64,000 bases of DNA from Zea mays (taxonomy: Eukaryota > Streptophyta > Magnoliopsida > Poales > Poaceae), in NCBI RefSeq assembly GCF_902167145.1, contig NC_050104.1, forward strand, positions 1-64,000. Direction: 5' to 3'. Shown piece by piece: positions 12,080-26,378 of this stretch (the stretch's first letter is position 1; the number at the start of each line of letters is the position of its first letter). The notes below the pieces were generated by a model. The model saw nothing but the letters and a program-made list of their open reading frames with translations, made no database searches and was not told the origin of the DNA. Position numbers and translations under genes: made by a program.

Positions 12080-14683
12080 CCGAAAATAGCCATGAATGAC
12101 CATTTTCAATAATACCGAAGGCTAACACGTACGAGTTTTTAACCAAGAAATGGTTTCCACCAGAAATCCAAGAATGTAATCTATGGCAAGGAAACATATG
12201 TGGGGTGAGGTTTATGAGCCTCTAGTCGATGATAAATGGCCACACAACCCCCATTTTTTATGAAAATAGCCATGAGCGACCTTGAAAATAGCCATGAGCG
12301 ACCATTTTCAATAATACTAGAGGCTAACACCTATGGATTTTAGAACAAGAAATGGTCTCCACCAGAAATCCAAGAATGTGATCTATGGCAAGGAAACATA
12401 TGTGGGGTGAGGTGTATGAGCGTCTGGTCGATGATCAATGGCCACACAACCCCCATTTTTGTCGAAAATAGCCATGAACGACCATTTTCAATAATACCGA
12501 AGGCTAACACCTACGGATTTTTGACCAAGAAATGGTCTCCACCAGAAATCCAAGAATGTGATCTATGGCAAGGAAACATATGTGGGTGAGGTGTATGAGC
12601 CTCTGGTCGACGATCAATGGCCACACAATCCTAATTTTTGTCGAAAATAGCCATGAACGACCATTTTCAATGACACTGAAGGCTAACACCTACGGATTTT
12701 TGACCAAGAAATGGTCTCCACCATAAATCCAAGAATGTGATCTATGGCAAGGAAACATATGTGTAGTGAGGTGTATGAGCCTCTGGTCGAAGATCAATGG
12801 CCACACAACCCCCATTTTTGTCGAAAATAGCCATGAATGACCATTTTCAAAAATACCAAAGGCTAACACGTACGGATTTTTGACCAAGAAATGGTCTCCA
12901 CCAGAAATCCAAGAATGTGATTTATGGCAAGGAAACATATGTGGGGTGAGGTGTACGAGCCTCTGGTCGATAATGAATGGTCACACAACCCCACTTTTGC
13001 CGAAAATAGCCATGAACGACCATTTTCAATAATACCGAAGGCTAACACGTACGAGTTTTTAACCAAGAAATGGTCTCCACCAGAAATCCAAGAATGTGAT
13101 CTATGGCAAGGAAACATATGTGGGGCGAGGTTTATGAGCCTCTAGTCGATGATAAATGGCCACACAACCCCCATTTTTTATGAAAATAGCCATGAGCGAC
13201 CTTGAAAATAGCCATGAGCGACCATTTTCAATAATACTAGAGGCTAACACCTATGGATTTTAGACCAAGAAATGGTCTCCACCAGAAATCCAAGAATGTG
13301 ATCTATGACAAGGAAACATATGTGGGGTGAGGTGTATGAGCGTCTGGTCGATGATCAATGGCCACACAACCCCCATTTTTGCCGAAAATAGCCATGAATG
13401 ACCATTTTCAATAATACCGAAGGCTAACACGTACGAGTTTTTAACCAAGAAATGGTTTCCACCAGAAATCCAAGAATGTAATCTATGGCAAGGAAACATA
13501 TGTGGGGTGAGGTTTATGAGCCTCTAGTCGATGATAAATGGCCACACAACCCCCATTTTTTATGAAAATAGCCATGAGCGACCTTGAAAATAGCCATGAG
13601 CGACCATTTTCAATAATACTAGAGGCTAACACCTACGGATTTTAGAACAAGAAATGGTCTCCACCAGAAATCCAAGAATGTGATCTATGGCAAGGAAACA
13701 TATGTGGGGTGAGGTGTATGAGCGTCTGGTCGATGAACAATGGCCACACAACCCCCATTTTTGTCGAAAATAGCCGTGAACGACCATTTTCAATAATACC
13801 GAAGGCTAACACCTACGGATTTTTGACCAAGAAATGGTCTCCACCAGAAATCCAAGAATGTGATCTATGGCAAGGAAACATATGTGGGTGAGGTGTATGA
13901 GCCTCTGGTCGACGATCAATGGGCACACAACCCTAATTTTTGTCGAAAATAGCCATGAACGACCATTTTCAATGACACTGAAGGCTAACACCTACGGATT
14001 TTTGACCAAGAAATGGTCTCCACCATAAATCCAAGAATGTGATCTATGGCAAGGAAACATATGTGTAGTGAGGTGTATGAGCCTCTGGTCGAAGATCAAT
14101 GGCCACACAACCCCCATTTTTGTCGAAAATAGCCATGAATGACCATTTTCAAAAATACCAAAGGCTAACACGTACGGATTTTTGACCAAGAAATGGTCTC
14201 CACCAGAAATCCAAGAATGTGATTTATGGCAAGGAAACATATGTGGGGTGAGGTGTACGAGCCTCTGGTCGATAATGAATGGTCACACAACCCCACTTTT
14301 GCCGAAAATAGCCATGAACGACCATTTTCAATAATACCGAAGGCTAACACGTACGAGTTTTTAACCAAGAAATGGTCTCCACCAGAAATCCAAGAATGTG
14401 ATCTATGGCAAGGAAACATATGTGGGGCGAGGTTTATGAGCCTCTAGTCGATGATAAATGGCCACACAACCCCCATTTTTTATGAAAATAGCCATGAGCG
14501 ACCTTGAAAATAGCCATGAGCGACCATTTTCAATAATACTAGAGGCTAACACCTATGGATTTTAGACCAAGAAATGGTCTCCACCAGAAATCCAAGAATG
14601 TGATCTATGACAAAGAAACATATGTGGGGTGAGGTGTATGAGCGTCTGGTCGATGATCAATGGCCACACAACCCCCATTTTTG
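12080..14683. repeat. 1302-bp tandem duplication in knob180
   Basis: Two tandem copies, roughly 12080-13380 and 13382-14683. Shared rare markers lie 1302 bp apart: TTTTAGAACAAG, a one-base-shorter ATATGTGGGTGAGG, GATTTATGGCAAGG, GATAATGAATGGTCACAC and CCCCACTTTTGCCG. The copies differ by isolated substitutions such as GGCCACACAATCC against GGGCACACAACCC. Boundaries are approximate because the flanks are also satellite. Confidence 0.82.
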
Positions 14684-17300
14684 TCGAAAATAGCCATGAA
14701 CGACCATTTTCAATAATACCGAAGGCTAACACCTACGGATTTTTGACCAAGAAATGGTCTCCACCAGAAATCCAAGAATGTGATCTATGGCAAGGAAACA
14801 TATGTGGGGTGAGGTGTATGAGCCTCTGGTCGATGATCAATGGCCACACAACCCCCATTTTTGTCGAAAATAGCCATGAACGACCATTTTCAATAATACC
14901 GAAGGCTAACACCTACGGATTTTTGACCAAGAAATGGTCTCCACCAGAAATCCAAGAATGTGATCTATGGCAAGGAAACATATGTGGGGTGAGGTGTATG
15001 AGCGTCTGGTCGATGATCAATGGCCACACAACCCCCATTTTTGTCGAAAATAGCCATGAATGACCATTTACAATAATACCGAAGGCTAACACCTACGGAT
15101 TTTTGACCAAGAAATGGTCTCCACCAGAAATCCAAGAATGTGATCTATGGAAAGGAAACATATGTGGGGTGAGGTGTACGAGCCTTTGGTCGATGATCAA
15201 TGGCCACAGAACCCCCATTTTGCCGAAAATAGCCATGAACTACCATTTTCAATAATACCGAAGGCTAACACGTACGAGTTTTTGACCAAGAAATGGTCTC
15301 CACCAAAAATCCAAGAATGTGATCTATGGCAAGGAAACATATGTGGGGTGAGGTGTACGAGCCTCTGGTTGATGATCAATGGCCACACAACCCCCATTTT
15401 GCCGAAAATAGCCATGAATGACCATTTTCAATAATACCGAAGGCTAACACGTACGAGTTTTTAACCAAGAAATGGTTTCCACCAGAAATCCAAGAATGTA
15501 ATCTATGGCAAGGAAACATATGTGGGGTGAGGTTTATGAGCCTCTAGTCAATGATAAATGGCCACACAACCCCCATTTTTTATGAAAATAGCCATGAGCG
15601 ACCTTGAAAATAGCCATGAGCGACCATTTTCAATAATACTAGAGGATAACACCTACGGATTTTAGACCAAGAAATGGTCTCCACCAGAAATCCAAGAATG
15701 TGATCTATGGCAAGGAAACATATGTCGGGTGAGGTGTATGAGCGTCTGGTCGATGATCAATGGCCACACAACCCCCATTTTTTGTCGAAAATAGCCATGA
15801 ACGACCATTTTCAATAATACCGAAGGCTAACACCTACGGATTTTTGACCAAAAAATGGTCTCCACCAGAAATCCAAGAATGTGATCTATGGCAAGGAAAC
15901 ATATGTGGGGTGAGGTGTATGAGCCTCTGGTCGACGATCAATGGCCACACAACCCTAATTTTTGTCGAAAATAGCCATGAACGACCATTTTCAATGACAC
16001 TGAAGGCTAACACCTACGGATTTTTGACCAAGAAATGGTCTCCACCATAAATCCAAGAATGTGATCTATGGCAAGGAAACATATGTGTAGTGAGGTGTAT
16101 GAGCCTCTGGTCGAAGATCAATGGCCACACAACCCCCATTTTTGTCGAAAATAGCCATGAATGACCATTTTCAAAAATACCAAAGGCTAACACGTACGGA
16201 TTTTTGACCAAGAAATGGTCTCCACCAGAAATCCAAGAATGTGATCTATGGCAAGGAAACATATGTGGGGTGAGGTGTACGAGCCTCTGGTCGATAATGA
16301 ATGGCCACACAACCCCCATTTTGCCGGAAATAGCCATGAACGACCATTTTCAATAATACCGAAGGCTAACACGTACGAGTTTTTAACCAAGAAATGGTCT
16401 CCACCAGAAATCCAAGAATGTGATCTATGGCAAGGAAACATATGTGGGGCGAGGTTTATGAGCCTCTAGTCGATGATAAATGGCCACACAACCCCCATTT
16501 TTTATGAAAATAGCCATGAGCGACCTTGAAAATAGCCATGAGCGACCATTTTCAATAATACTAGAGGCTAACACCTATGGATTTTAGACCAAGAAATGGT
16601 CTCCACCAGAAATCCCAGAATGTGATCTATGGCAAGGAAACATATGTGGGGTGAGGTGTATGAGCGTCTGGTCGATGATCAATGGCCACACAACCCCCAT
16701 TTTTGTCGAAAATAGCCATGAACGACCATTTTCAATAATACCGAAGGCTAACACCTACGGATTTTTGACCAAGAAATGGTCTCCACCAGAAATCCAAGAA
16801 TGTGATCTATGGCAAGGAAACATATGTGGGGTGAGGTGTATGAGCCTCTGGTCGATGATCAATGGCCACACAACCCCCATTTTTGTCGAAAATAGCCATG
16901 AATGACCATTTTCAATAATACCGAAGGCTAACACCTACGGATTTTTGACCAAGAAATGGTCTCCACCAGAAATCCAAGAATGTGATCTATGGCAAGGAAA
17001 CATATGTGGGGTGAGGTGTATGAGCGTCTGGTCGATGATCAATGGCCACACAACCCCCATTTTTGTCGAAAATAGCCATGAATGACCATTTACAATAATA
17101 CCGAAGGCTAACACCTATGGATTTTTGACCAAGAAATGGTCTCCACCAGAAATCCTAAAATGTGATCTATGGAAAGGAAACATATGTGGGGTGAGGTGTA
17201 CGAGCCTCTGGTCGATGATCAATGGCCACAGAACCCCCATTTTGCTGAAAATAGCCATGAACGACCATTTTCAATAATACCGAAGGCTAACACGTACGAG
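13600..17300. repeat. 2022-bp offset duplication in knob180
   Basis: The segment near 13.6-15.3 kb matches 15.65-17.3 kb at a constant offset of 2022 bp. Shared markers include GATAATGAATGG (14270 and 16292), GGGGCGAGGTTTATGAG and the TATGGAAAGGAAAC variant (15147 and 17169). It overlaps the 1302-bp duplication, so amplification occurred in more than one step. Confidence 0.75.
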
Positions 17301-18199
17301 TTTTTGACCAAGAAATGGTCTCCACCAAAAATCCAAGAATGTGATCTATGGCAAGGAAACATATGTGGGGTGAGGTGTATGAGCGTCTGGTCGATGATCA
17401 ATGGCCACACAACCCCCATTTTTGTCGAAAATAGCCATGAATGACCATTTACAATAATACCGAAGGCTAACACCTACGGATTTTTGACCAAGAAATGGTC
17501 TCCACCAGAAATCCAAGAATGTGATCTATGGCAAGGAAACATATGTGGGGTGAGGTGTATGAGCCTCTGGTCGACGATCAATGGCCACACAACCCTATTT
17601 TTTGTCGAAAATAGCCATGAACGACCATTTTCAATGACACTGAAGGCTAACACCTACGGATTTTTGACCAAGAAATGGTCTCCACCATAAATCCAAGAAT
17701 GTGATCTATGGCAAGGAAACATATGTGGGGTGAGGTGTATGAGCCTCTGGTCGATGATCAATGGCCACACAACCCCCATTTTTGTCGAAAATAGCCATGA
17801 ATGACCATTTACAATAATACCGAAGGCTAACACCTACGGATTTTTGACCAAGAAATGGTCTCCACCAGAAATCCAAGAATGTGATCTACGACAAGGAAAC
17901 ATATGTGGGGTGAGGTGTATGAGCCTCTGGTCGACGATCAATAGCCACACAACCCCCATTTTGCCGAAAATAGCCATGAATGACCATTTTCAATAATACC
18001 GAAGGCTAACACGTACGAGTTTTTAACCAAGAAATGGTTTCCACCAGAAATCCAAGAATGTAATCTATGGCAAGGAAACATATGTGGGGTGAGGTTTATG
18101 AGCCTCTAGTCGATGATAAATGGCCACACAACCCCCATTTTTTATGAAAATAGCCATGAGCGACCTTGAAAATAGCCATGAGCGACCATTTTCAATAAT

Positions 18200-20100
18200 A
18201 CTAGAGGCTAACACCTACGGATTTTAGACCAAGAAATGGTCTCCACCAGAAATCCAAGAATGTGATATATGGCAAGGAAACATATGTGGGGTGAGGTGTA
18301 TGAGCGTCTGGTCGATGATCAATGGCCACACAACCCCCATTTTTGTCGAAAATAGCCATGAACGACCATTTTCAATAATACCGAAGGCTAACACCTACGG
18401 ATTTTTGACCAAGAAATGGTCTCCACCAGAAATCCAAGAATGTGATCTATGGCAAGGAAACATATGTGGGGTGAGGTGTATGAGCCTCTGGTCGACGATC
18501 AATGGCCACACAACCCTAATTTTTTGTCGAAAATAGCCATGAACGACCATTTTCAATGACACTGAAGGCTAACACCTACGGATTTTTGACCAAGAAATGG
18601 TCTCCACCATAAATCCAAGAATGTGATCTATGGCAAGGAAACATATGTGTAGTGAGGTGTATGAGCCTCTGGTCGAAGATCAATGGCCACACAACCCCCA
18701 TTTTTGTCGAAAATAGCCATGAATGACCATTTTCAAAAATACCAAAGGCTAACACATTCGGATTTTTGCCCAAGAAATGGTCTCCACCAGAAATCCAAGA
18801 ATGTGATCTATGGCAAGGAAACATATGTGGGGTGAGGTGTACGAGCCTCTGGTCGATGATCAATGGCCACACAACCCCCATTTTGCCGAAAATAGCCATG
18901 AACGACCATTATCAATAATACTGAAGGCTAACACGTACGAGTTTTTAACCAAGAAATGGTCTCCACCAGAAATCCAAGAATGTGATTTATGGCAAGGAAA
19001 CATATGTGGGGTGAGGTTTATGAGCCTCTAGTCGATGATAAATGGCCACACAACCCCCATTTTTTATGAAAATAGCCATGAGCGACCTTGAAAATAGCCA
19101 TGAGCGACCATTTTCAATAATACTAGAGGCTAACACCTACGGATTTTAGACCAAGAAATGGTCTCCACCAGAAATCCAAGAATGTGATCTATGGCAAGGA
19201 AACATATGTGGGGTGAGGTGTATGAGCGTCTGGTCGATGATCAATGGCCACACAACCCCCATTTTTGTCGAAAATAGCCATGAACGACCATTTTCAATAA
19301 TACCGAAGGCTAACACCTACGGATTTTTGACCAAGAAATGGTCTCCACCAGAAATCCAAGAATGTGATCTATGGCAAGGAAACATATGTGGGGTGAGGTG
19401 TATGAGCCTCTGGTCGACGATCAATGGCCACACAACCCTAATTTTTTGTCGAAAATAGCCATGAACGACCATTTTCAATGACACTAAAGGCTAACACCTA
19501 CGGATTTTTGACCAAGAAATGGTCTCCACCATAAATCCAAGAATGTGATCTATGGCAAGGAAACATATGTGTAGTGAGGTGTATGAGCCTCTGGTCGAAG
19601 ATCAATGGCCACACAACCCCCATTTTTGTCGAAAATAGCCATGAATGACCATTTTCAAAAATACCAAAGGCTAACACATTCGGATTTTTGCCCAAGAAAT
19701 GGTCTCCACCAGAAATCCAAGAATGTGATCTATGGCAAGGAAACATATGTGGGGTGAGGTGTACGAGCCTCTGGTCGATGATCAATGGCCACAGAACCCC
19801 CATTTTGCCGAAAATAGCCATGAATGACCATTTTCAATAATACCGAAGGCTAACACGTACGAGTTTTTGACCAAGAAATGGTCTCCACCAAAAATCCAAG
19901 AATGTGATCTATGGCAAGGAAACATATGAGGGGTGAGATTTATGAGCCTCTAGTCGATGATAAATGGCTACACAACCCCCTTTTTTATGAAAATAGCCAT
20001 GAGCGACCATTTTCAATAATATTAGAGGCTAAGACCTACGGATTTTTGACCAAGAAATGGTCTCCACCAGAAATCTAAGAATGTGATCTATGGCAAGGAA
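18200..20100. repeat. 922-bp higher-order repeat, first occurrence
   Basis: Markers repeat at an offset of 922 bp: CCTAATTTTTTGTCG at about 18514 and 19436, and CACATTCGGATTTTTGCCC at about 18753 and 19675. The period is close to five satellite units plus a 22-bp internal duplication. The same higher-order type recurs at 23.4-25.2 kb. Confidence 0.78.
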
Positions 20101-20849
20101 ACATATGTGGGGTGAGGTGTATGAGCCTCTGGTCGATGATCAATGGCCACACAACCCACATTGTTGTCGAAAATAGCCATGAATGACCATTTACAATAAT
20201 ACCGAAGGCTAACACCTACGGATTTTTGACCAAGAAATGGTCTCCACCAGAAATCCAAGAATGTGATCTATGGCAAGGAAACATATGTGGGGTGAGGTGT
20301 ATGAGCCTCTGGTCGATGATCAATGGCCACACAACCCCCATTTTTGTCGAAAATGGCCATGAACGACCATTTTCAATAATATCGAAGGCTAACACCTACG
20401 GATTTTTGACCAAGAAATGGTCTCCACCAGAAATCAAAGAATGTGATCTACGACAAGGAAACATATGTGGGGTGAGGTGTATGAGCCTCTGGTCGACGAT
20501 CAATGGCCACACAACCCCCATTTTGCCGAAAATAGCCATGAATGACCATTTTCAATAATACCGAAGGCTAACACGTACGAGTTTTTAACCAAGAAATGGT
20601 TTCCACCAGAAATCCAAGAATGTAATCTATGGCAAGGAAACATATGTGGGGTGAGGTGTACGAGCCTCTGGTCGATGATCAATGGCCACACAACCCCCAT
20701 TTTGCCGAAAATAGCCATGAACGACCATTTTCAATAATACCGAAGGCTAACACGTACGAGTTTTTGACCAAGAAATGGTCTCCACCAAAAATCCAAGAAT
20801 GTAATCTATGGCAAGGAAACATATGTGGGGTGAGATTTATGAGCCTCTA

Positions 20850-23410
20850 GTCGATGATAAATGGCCACACAACCCCCATTTTTTATGAAAATAGCCATGA
20901 GCGACCATTTTCAATAATATTAGAGGCTAAGACCTACGGATTTTTGACCAAGAAATGGTCTCCACCAGAAATCCAAGAATGTGATCTATGGCAAGGAAAC
21001 ATATGTGGGGTGAGGTGTATGAGCCTTTGGTCGATGATCAATGGCCACACAACCCCCATTTTTGTCGAAAATAGCCATGAATGACCATTTACAATAATAC
21101 CGAAGGCTAACACCTACAGATTTTTGACCAAGAAATGGTCTCCACCAGAAATCCAAGAATGTGATCTATGGCAAGGAAACATATGTGGGGTGAGGTGTAT
21201 GAGCCTCTGGTCGATGATCAATGGCCACACAACCCCCATTTTTGTCGAAAATAGCCATGAACGACCATTTTCAATAATATCGAAGGCTAACACCTACGGA
21301 TTTTTGACCAAGAAATGGTCTCCACGAGAAATCCAAGAATGTGATCTACGACAAGGAAACATTTGTGGGGTGAGGTGTATGAGCCTCTGGTCGACGATCA
21401 ATGGCCACACAACCCCCATTTTGCCGAAAATAGCCATGAATGACCATTTTCAATAATACCGAAGGCTAACACGTACGAGTTTTTAACCAAGAAATGGCTT
21501 CCACCAGAAATCCAAGAATGTAATCTATGGCAAGGAAACATATGTGGTGTGAGGTTTATGAGCCTCTAGTCGATGATAAATGGCCACACAACCCCCATTT
21601 TTTATGAAAATAGCCATGAGCGACTTTGAAAATAGCCATGAGCGACCATTTTCAATAATACTAGAGGCTAACACCTACGGATTTTAGACCAAGAAATGGT
21701 CTCCACCAGAAATCCAAGAATGTGATCTACGACAAGGAAACATATGTGGGGTGAGGTGTATGAGCCTCTGGTCGACGATCAATGGCCACACAACCCCCAT
21801 TTTGCCGAAAATAGCCATGAATGACCATTTTCAATAATACCGAAGGCTAACACGTACGAGTTTTTAACCAAGAAATGGTTTCCACCAGAAATCCAAGAAT
21901 GTAATCTATGGCAAGTAAACATATGTGGGGTGAGGTGTACGAGCCTCTGGTCGATGATCAATGGCCACACAACCCCCATTTTGCCGAAAATAGCCATGAA
22001 CGACCATTTTCAATAATACCGAAGGCTAACACGTACGAGTTTTTGACCAAGAAATGGTCTCCACCAAAAATCCAAGAATGTGATCTATGGCAAGGAAACA
22101 TATGTGGGGTGAGATTTATGAGCCTCTAGTCGATGATAAATGGCCACACAACCCCCATTTTTTTATGAAAATAGCCATGAGCGACCATTTTCAATAATAT
22201 TAGAGGCTAAGACCTACGGATTTTTGACCAAGAAATGGTCTCCACCAGAAATCCAAGAATGTGATCTATGGCAAGGAAACATATGTGGGGTGAGGTGTAT
22301 GAGCCTATGGTCGATGATCAATGGCCACACAACCCCCATTTTTGTCGAAAATAGCCATGAATCACCATTTACAATAATACCGAAGGCTAACACCTACAGA
22401 TTTTTGACCAAGAAATGGTCTCCACCAGAAATCCAAGAATGTGATCTATGGCAAGGAAACATATGTGGGGTGAGGTGTATGAGCCTCTGGTCGATGATCA
22501 ATGGCCACACAACCCCCATTTTTGTCGAAAATAGCCATGAACGACCATTTTCAATAATATCGAAGGCTAACACCTACGGATTTTTGACCAAGAAATGGTC
22601 TCCACGAGAAATCCAAGAATGTGATCTACGACAAGGAAACATTTGTGGGGTGAGGTGTATGAGCCTCTGGTCGACGATCAATGGCCACACAACCCCCATT
22701 TTGCCGAAAATAGCCATGAATGACCATTTTCAATAATACCGAAGGCTAACACGTACGAGTTTTTAACCAAGAAATGGCTTCCACCAGAAATCCAAGAATG
22801 TAATCTATGGCAAGGAAACATATGTGGGGTGAGGTTTATGAGCCTCTAGTCGATGATAAATGGCCACACAACCCCCATTTTTTATGAAAATAGCCATGAG
22901 TGACCTTGAAAATAGCCATGAGCGACCATTTTCAATAATACTAGAGGCTAACACCTACGGATTTTAGACCAAGAAATGGTCTCCACCAGAAATCCAAGAA
23001 TGTGATCTACGACAAGGAAACATATGTGGGGTGAGGTGTATGAGCCTCTGGTCGACGATCAATGGCCACACAACCCCCATTTTGCTGAAAATAGCCATGA
23101 ATGACCATTTTCAATAATACCGAAGGCTAACACGTACGAGTTTTTAACCAAGAAATGGCTTCCACCAGAAATCCAAGAATGTAATCTATGGCAAGGAAAC
23201 ATTGTGGGGTGAGGTTTATGAGCCTCTAGTCGATGATAAATGGCCACACAACCCCCATTTTTTATGAAAATAGCCATGAGCGACCTTGAAAATAGCCATG
23301 AGCGACCATTTTCAATAATACTAGAGGCTAACACCTATGGATTTTAGACCAAGAAATGGTCTCCACCAGAAATCCAAGAATGTGATCTATGGCAAGGAAA
23401 CATATGTGGG
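20850..23410. repeat. 1280-bp tandem duplication in knob180
   Basis: Two tandem copies at an offset of 1280 bp, roughly 20.85-22.13 and 22.13-23.41 kb. Diagnostic variants shared at this spacing are CCACGAGAAATCC (21322 and 22602), ACATTTGTGGGG (21359 and 22639) and AAATGGCTTCCACC (21493 and 22773). Confidence 0.8.
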
Positions 23411-25680
23411 GTGAGGTGTATGAGCGTCTGGTCGATGATCAATGGACACACAACCCCCATTTTTGTCGAAAATAGCCATGAACGACCATTTTCAATAATA
23501 CCGAAGGCTAACACCTACGGATTTTTGACCAAGAAATGGTCTCCACCAATAATCCAAGAATGTGATTTATGGCAAAGAAACATATGTGGGGTGAGGTGTA
23601 TGAGCCTCTGGTCGACGATCAATGGCCACACAACCCTAATTTTTGTCGAAAATAGCCATGAACGACCATTTTCAATGACACTGAAGGCTAACACCTACGG
23701 ATTTTTGACCAAGAAATGGTCTCCACCATAAATCCAAGAATGTGATCTATGGCAAGGAAACATATGTGTAGTGAGGTGTATGAGCCTCTGGTCGAAGATC
23801 AATGGCCACACAACCCTCATTTTTGTCGAAAATAGCCATGAATGACCATTTTCAAAAATACCAAAGGCTAACACGTACGGATTTTTGACCAAGAAATGGT
23901 CTCCACCAAAAATCCAAGAATGTGATCTATGGCAAGGAAACATATGTGGGGTGAGGTGTACGAGCCTCTGGTCGATGATCAATGGCCACACAACCCCCAT
24001 TTTGCCGAAAATAGCCATGAACGACCATTTTCAATAATACCGAAGGCTAACACGTACGAGTTTTTAACCAAGAAATGGTCTCCACCAGAAATCCAAGAAT
24101 GTGATCTATGGCAATGAAACATATGTGGGGTGAGGTTTATGAGCCTCTAGTCGATGATAAATGGCCACACAACCCCCATTTTTTATGAAAATAGTCATGA
24201 GCGACCTTGAAAATAGCCATGAGCGACCATTTTCAATAATACTAGAGGCTAACACCTACGGATTTTGGACCAAGAAATGGTCTCCACCAGAAATCCAAGA
24301 ATGTGATCTATGGCAAGGAAACATATGTGGGGTGAGGTGTATGAGCGTCTGGTCGATGATCAATGGCCACACAACCCCCATTTTTGTCGAAAATAGCCAT
24401 GAACGACCATTTTCAATAATACCTAAGGCTAACACCTACGGATTTTTGACCAAGAAATGGTCTCCACCAGAAATCCAAGAATGTGATCTATGGCAAGGAA
24501 ACATATGTGGGGTGAGGTGTATGAGCCTCTGGTCGACGATCAATGGCCACACAACCCTAATTTTTGTCGAAAATAGCCATGAACGACCATTTTCAATGAC
24601 ACTGAAGGCTAACACCTACGGATTTTTGACCAAGAAATGGTCTCCACCATAAATCCAAGAATGTGATCTATGGCAAGGAAACATATGTGTAGTGAGGTGT
24701 ATGAGCCTCTGGTTGAAGATCAATGGCCACACAACCCCCATTTTTGTCGAAAATAGCCATGAATGACCATTTTCAAAAATACCAAAGGCTAACACATTCG
24801 GATTTTTGCCCAAGAAATGGTCTCCACCAGAAATCCAAGAATGTGATCTATGGCAAGGAAACATATGTGGGGTGAGGTGTACGAGCCTCTGGTCGATGAT
24901 CAATGGCCACAGAACCCCCATTTTGCCAAAAATAGCCATGAACGACCATTTTCAATAATACCGAAGGCTAACACGTACGAGTTTTTGACCAAGAAATGGT
25001 CTCCACCAAAAATCCAAGAATGTGATCTATGGCAAGGAAACATATGTGGGGTGAGATTTATGAGCCTCTAGTCGATGATAAATGGCCACACAACCCCCAT
25101 TTTTTTATGGAAATAGCCATGAGCGACCATTTTCAATAATATTAGAGGCTAAGACCTACGGATTTTTGACCAAGAAATGGTCTCCACCAGAAATCCAAGA
25201 ATGTGATCTATGGCAAGGAAACATATGTGGGGTGAGGTGTATGAGCCTCTGGTCGATGATCAATGGCCACACAACCCCCATTTTTGTCGAAAATAGCCAT
25301 GAATGACCATTTACAATAATACCGAAGGCTAACACCTACGGATTTTTGACCAAGAAATGGTCTCCACCAGAAATCCAAGAATGTGATCTATGGCAAGGAA
25401 ACATATGTGGGGTGAGGTGTATGAGCCTCTGGTCGATGATCAATGGCCACACAACCCCCATTTTTGTCGAAAATAGCCATGAACGACCATTTTCAATAAT
25501 ATCGAAGGCTAACACCTACGGATTTTTGACCAAGAAATGGTCTCCACCAGAAATCCAAGAATGTGATCTACGACAAGGAAACATATGTGGGGTGAGGTGT
25601 ATGAGCCTCTGGTCGACGATCAATGGCCACACAACCCCCATTTTGCCGAAAATAGCCATGAATGACCATTTTCAATAATA
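23400..25680. repeat. 921-bp higher-order repeat, second occurrence, and partner of a 5119-bp duplication
   Basis: Markers repeat at 921 bp (for example CCACCATAAATCC at about 23725 and 24646). The part near 24.33-25.68 kb also matches 19.21-20.56 kb at a constant offset of about 5119 bp, including CACATTCGGATTTTTGCCC and the following units. A block of about 5.1 kb therefore appears to have been copied in tandem. Confidence 0.72.
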
Positions 25681-26175
25681 CCGAAGGCTAACACGTACGA
25701 GTTTTTAACCAAGAAATGGTTTCCACTAGAAATCTAAGAATGTAATCTATGGCAAGGAAACATATGTGGGGTGAGGTTTATGAGCCTCTAGTCGATGATA
25801 AATGGCCACACAACCCCCATTTTTTATGAAAATAGTCATGAGCGACCTTGAAAATAGCCATGAGCGACCATTTTCAATAATATTAGAGGCTAAGACCTAC
25901 GGATTTTTGACCAAGAAATGGTCTCCACCAGAAATCCAAGAATGTCATCTATGGCAAGGAAACATATGTGGGGTGAGGTGTATGAGCCTCTGGTCGATGA
26001 TCAATGGCCACACAACCCCCATTTTTGTCGAAAATAGCCATGAATGACCATTTACAATAATACCGAAGGCTAACACCTACGGATTTTTGACCAAGAAATG
26101 GTCTCCACCAGAAATCCAAGAATGTGATCTATGGCAAGGAAACATATGTGGGGTGAGGTGTATGAGCCTCTGGTC

Positions 26176-26180
26176 GATAA
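26176..26180. other. Target-site duplication of the outer element, left copy (GATAA)
   Basis: The five bases before the 5' LTR match the five after the 3' LTR (42425-42429). Removing the element and one copy restores a continuous knob180 unit. Confidence 0.96.
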
Positions 26181-26378
26181 TGAAAGGGAAATAGGCCTAC
26201 ACCTAGTTCCTAAATGATTTTGGTGGTTGAATTGCCCAACACAAATTAAATGGACTAACTTGTTTGCTCTAGTGCATAAGTTATACAGGTGTAAAAGGTT
26301 CACACTCAGCCAATAAAAAGATCTAGTTTTGGATTCAACCATGAAGCAAAGAAGCAACCGAAGGCCATCTGGTCTGGG

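Larger units (their letters stand above)
8252..26180 (+). repeat. knob180 satellite array, orientation B (long block left of the retroelement nest)
   Basis: About 100 units of the same satellite, reverse-complemented relative to 1-8251. The top strand now reads GATCAATGGCCACACAACC and CATATGTGGGGTGAGG. The block begins directly at the switch junction at 8252 with AGCCATGAACG and ends in mid-unit at GGTCGATAA, where the copia-type element inserted. It holds several tandem higher-order duplications (1302, 2022, 921-922, 1280 and 5119 bp offsets), listed separately. Variant subtypes recur along the block, for example units with CATTCGG in place of the usual CGTACGG, and units with CCACCATAAATCC in place of CCACCAGAAATCC. 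No gene is supported in it. Confidence 0.95.

Noticed and set aside
8252..26180. TR-1 knob repeat or centromeric CentC units mixed into the array
   Set aside because: Every segment I inspected has the landmarks of the 180-bp unit. I saw no 350-360-bp unrelated unit; the 360-bp pattern near 47 kb is two knob180 units.
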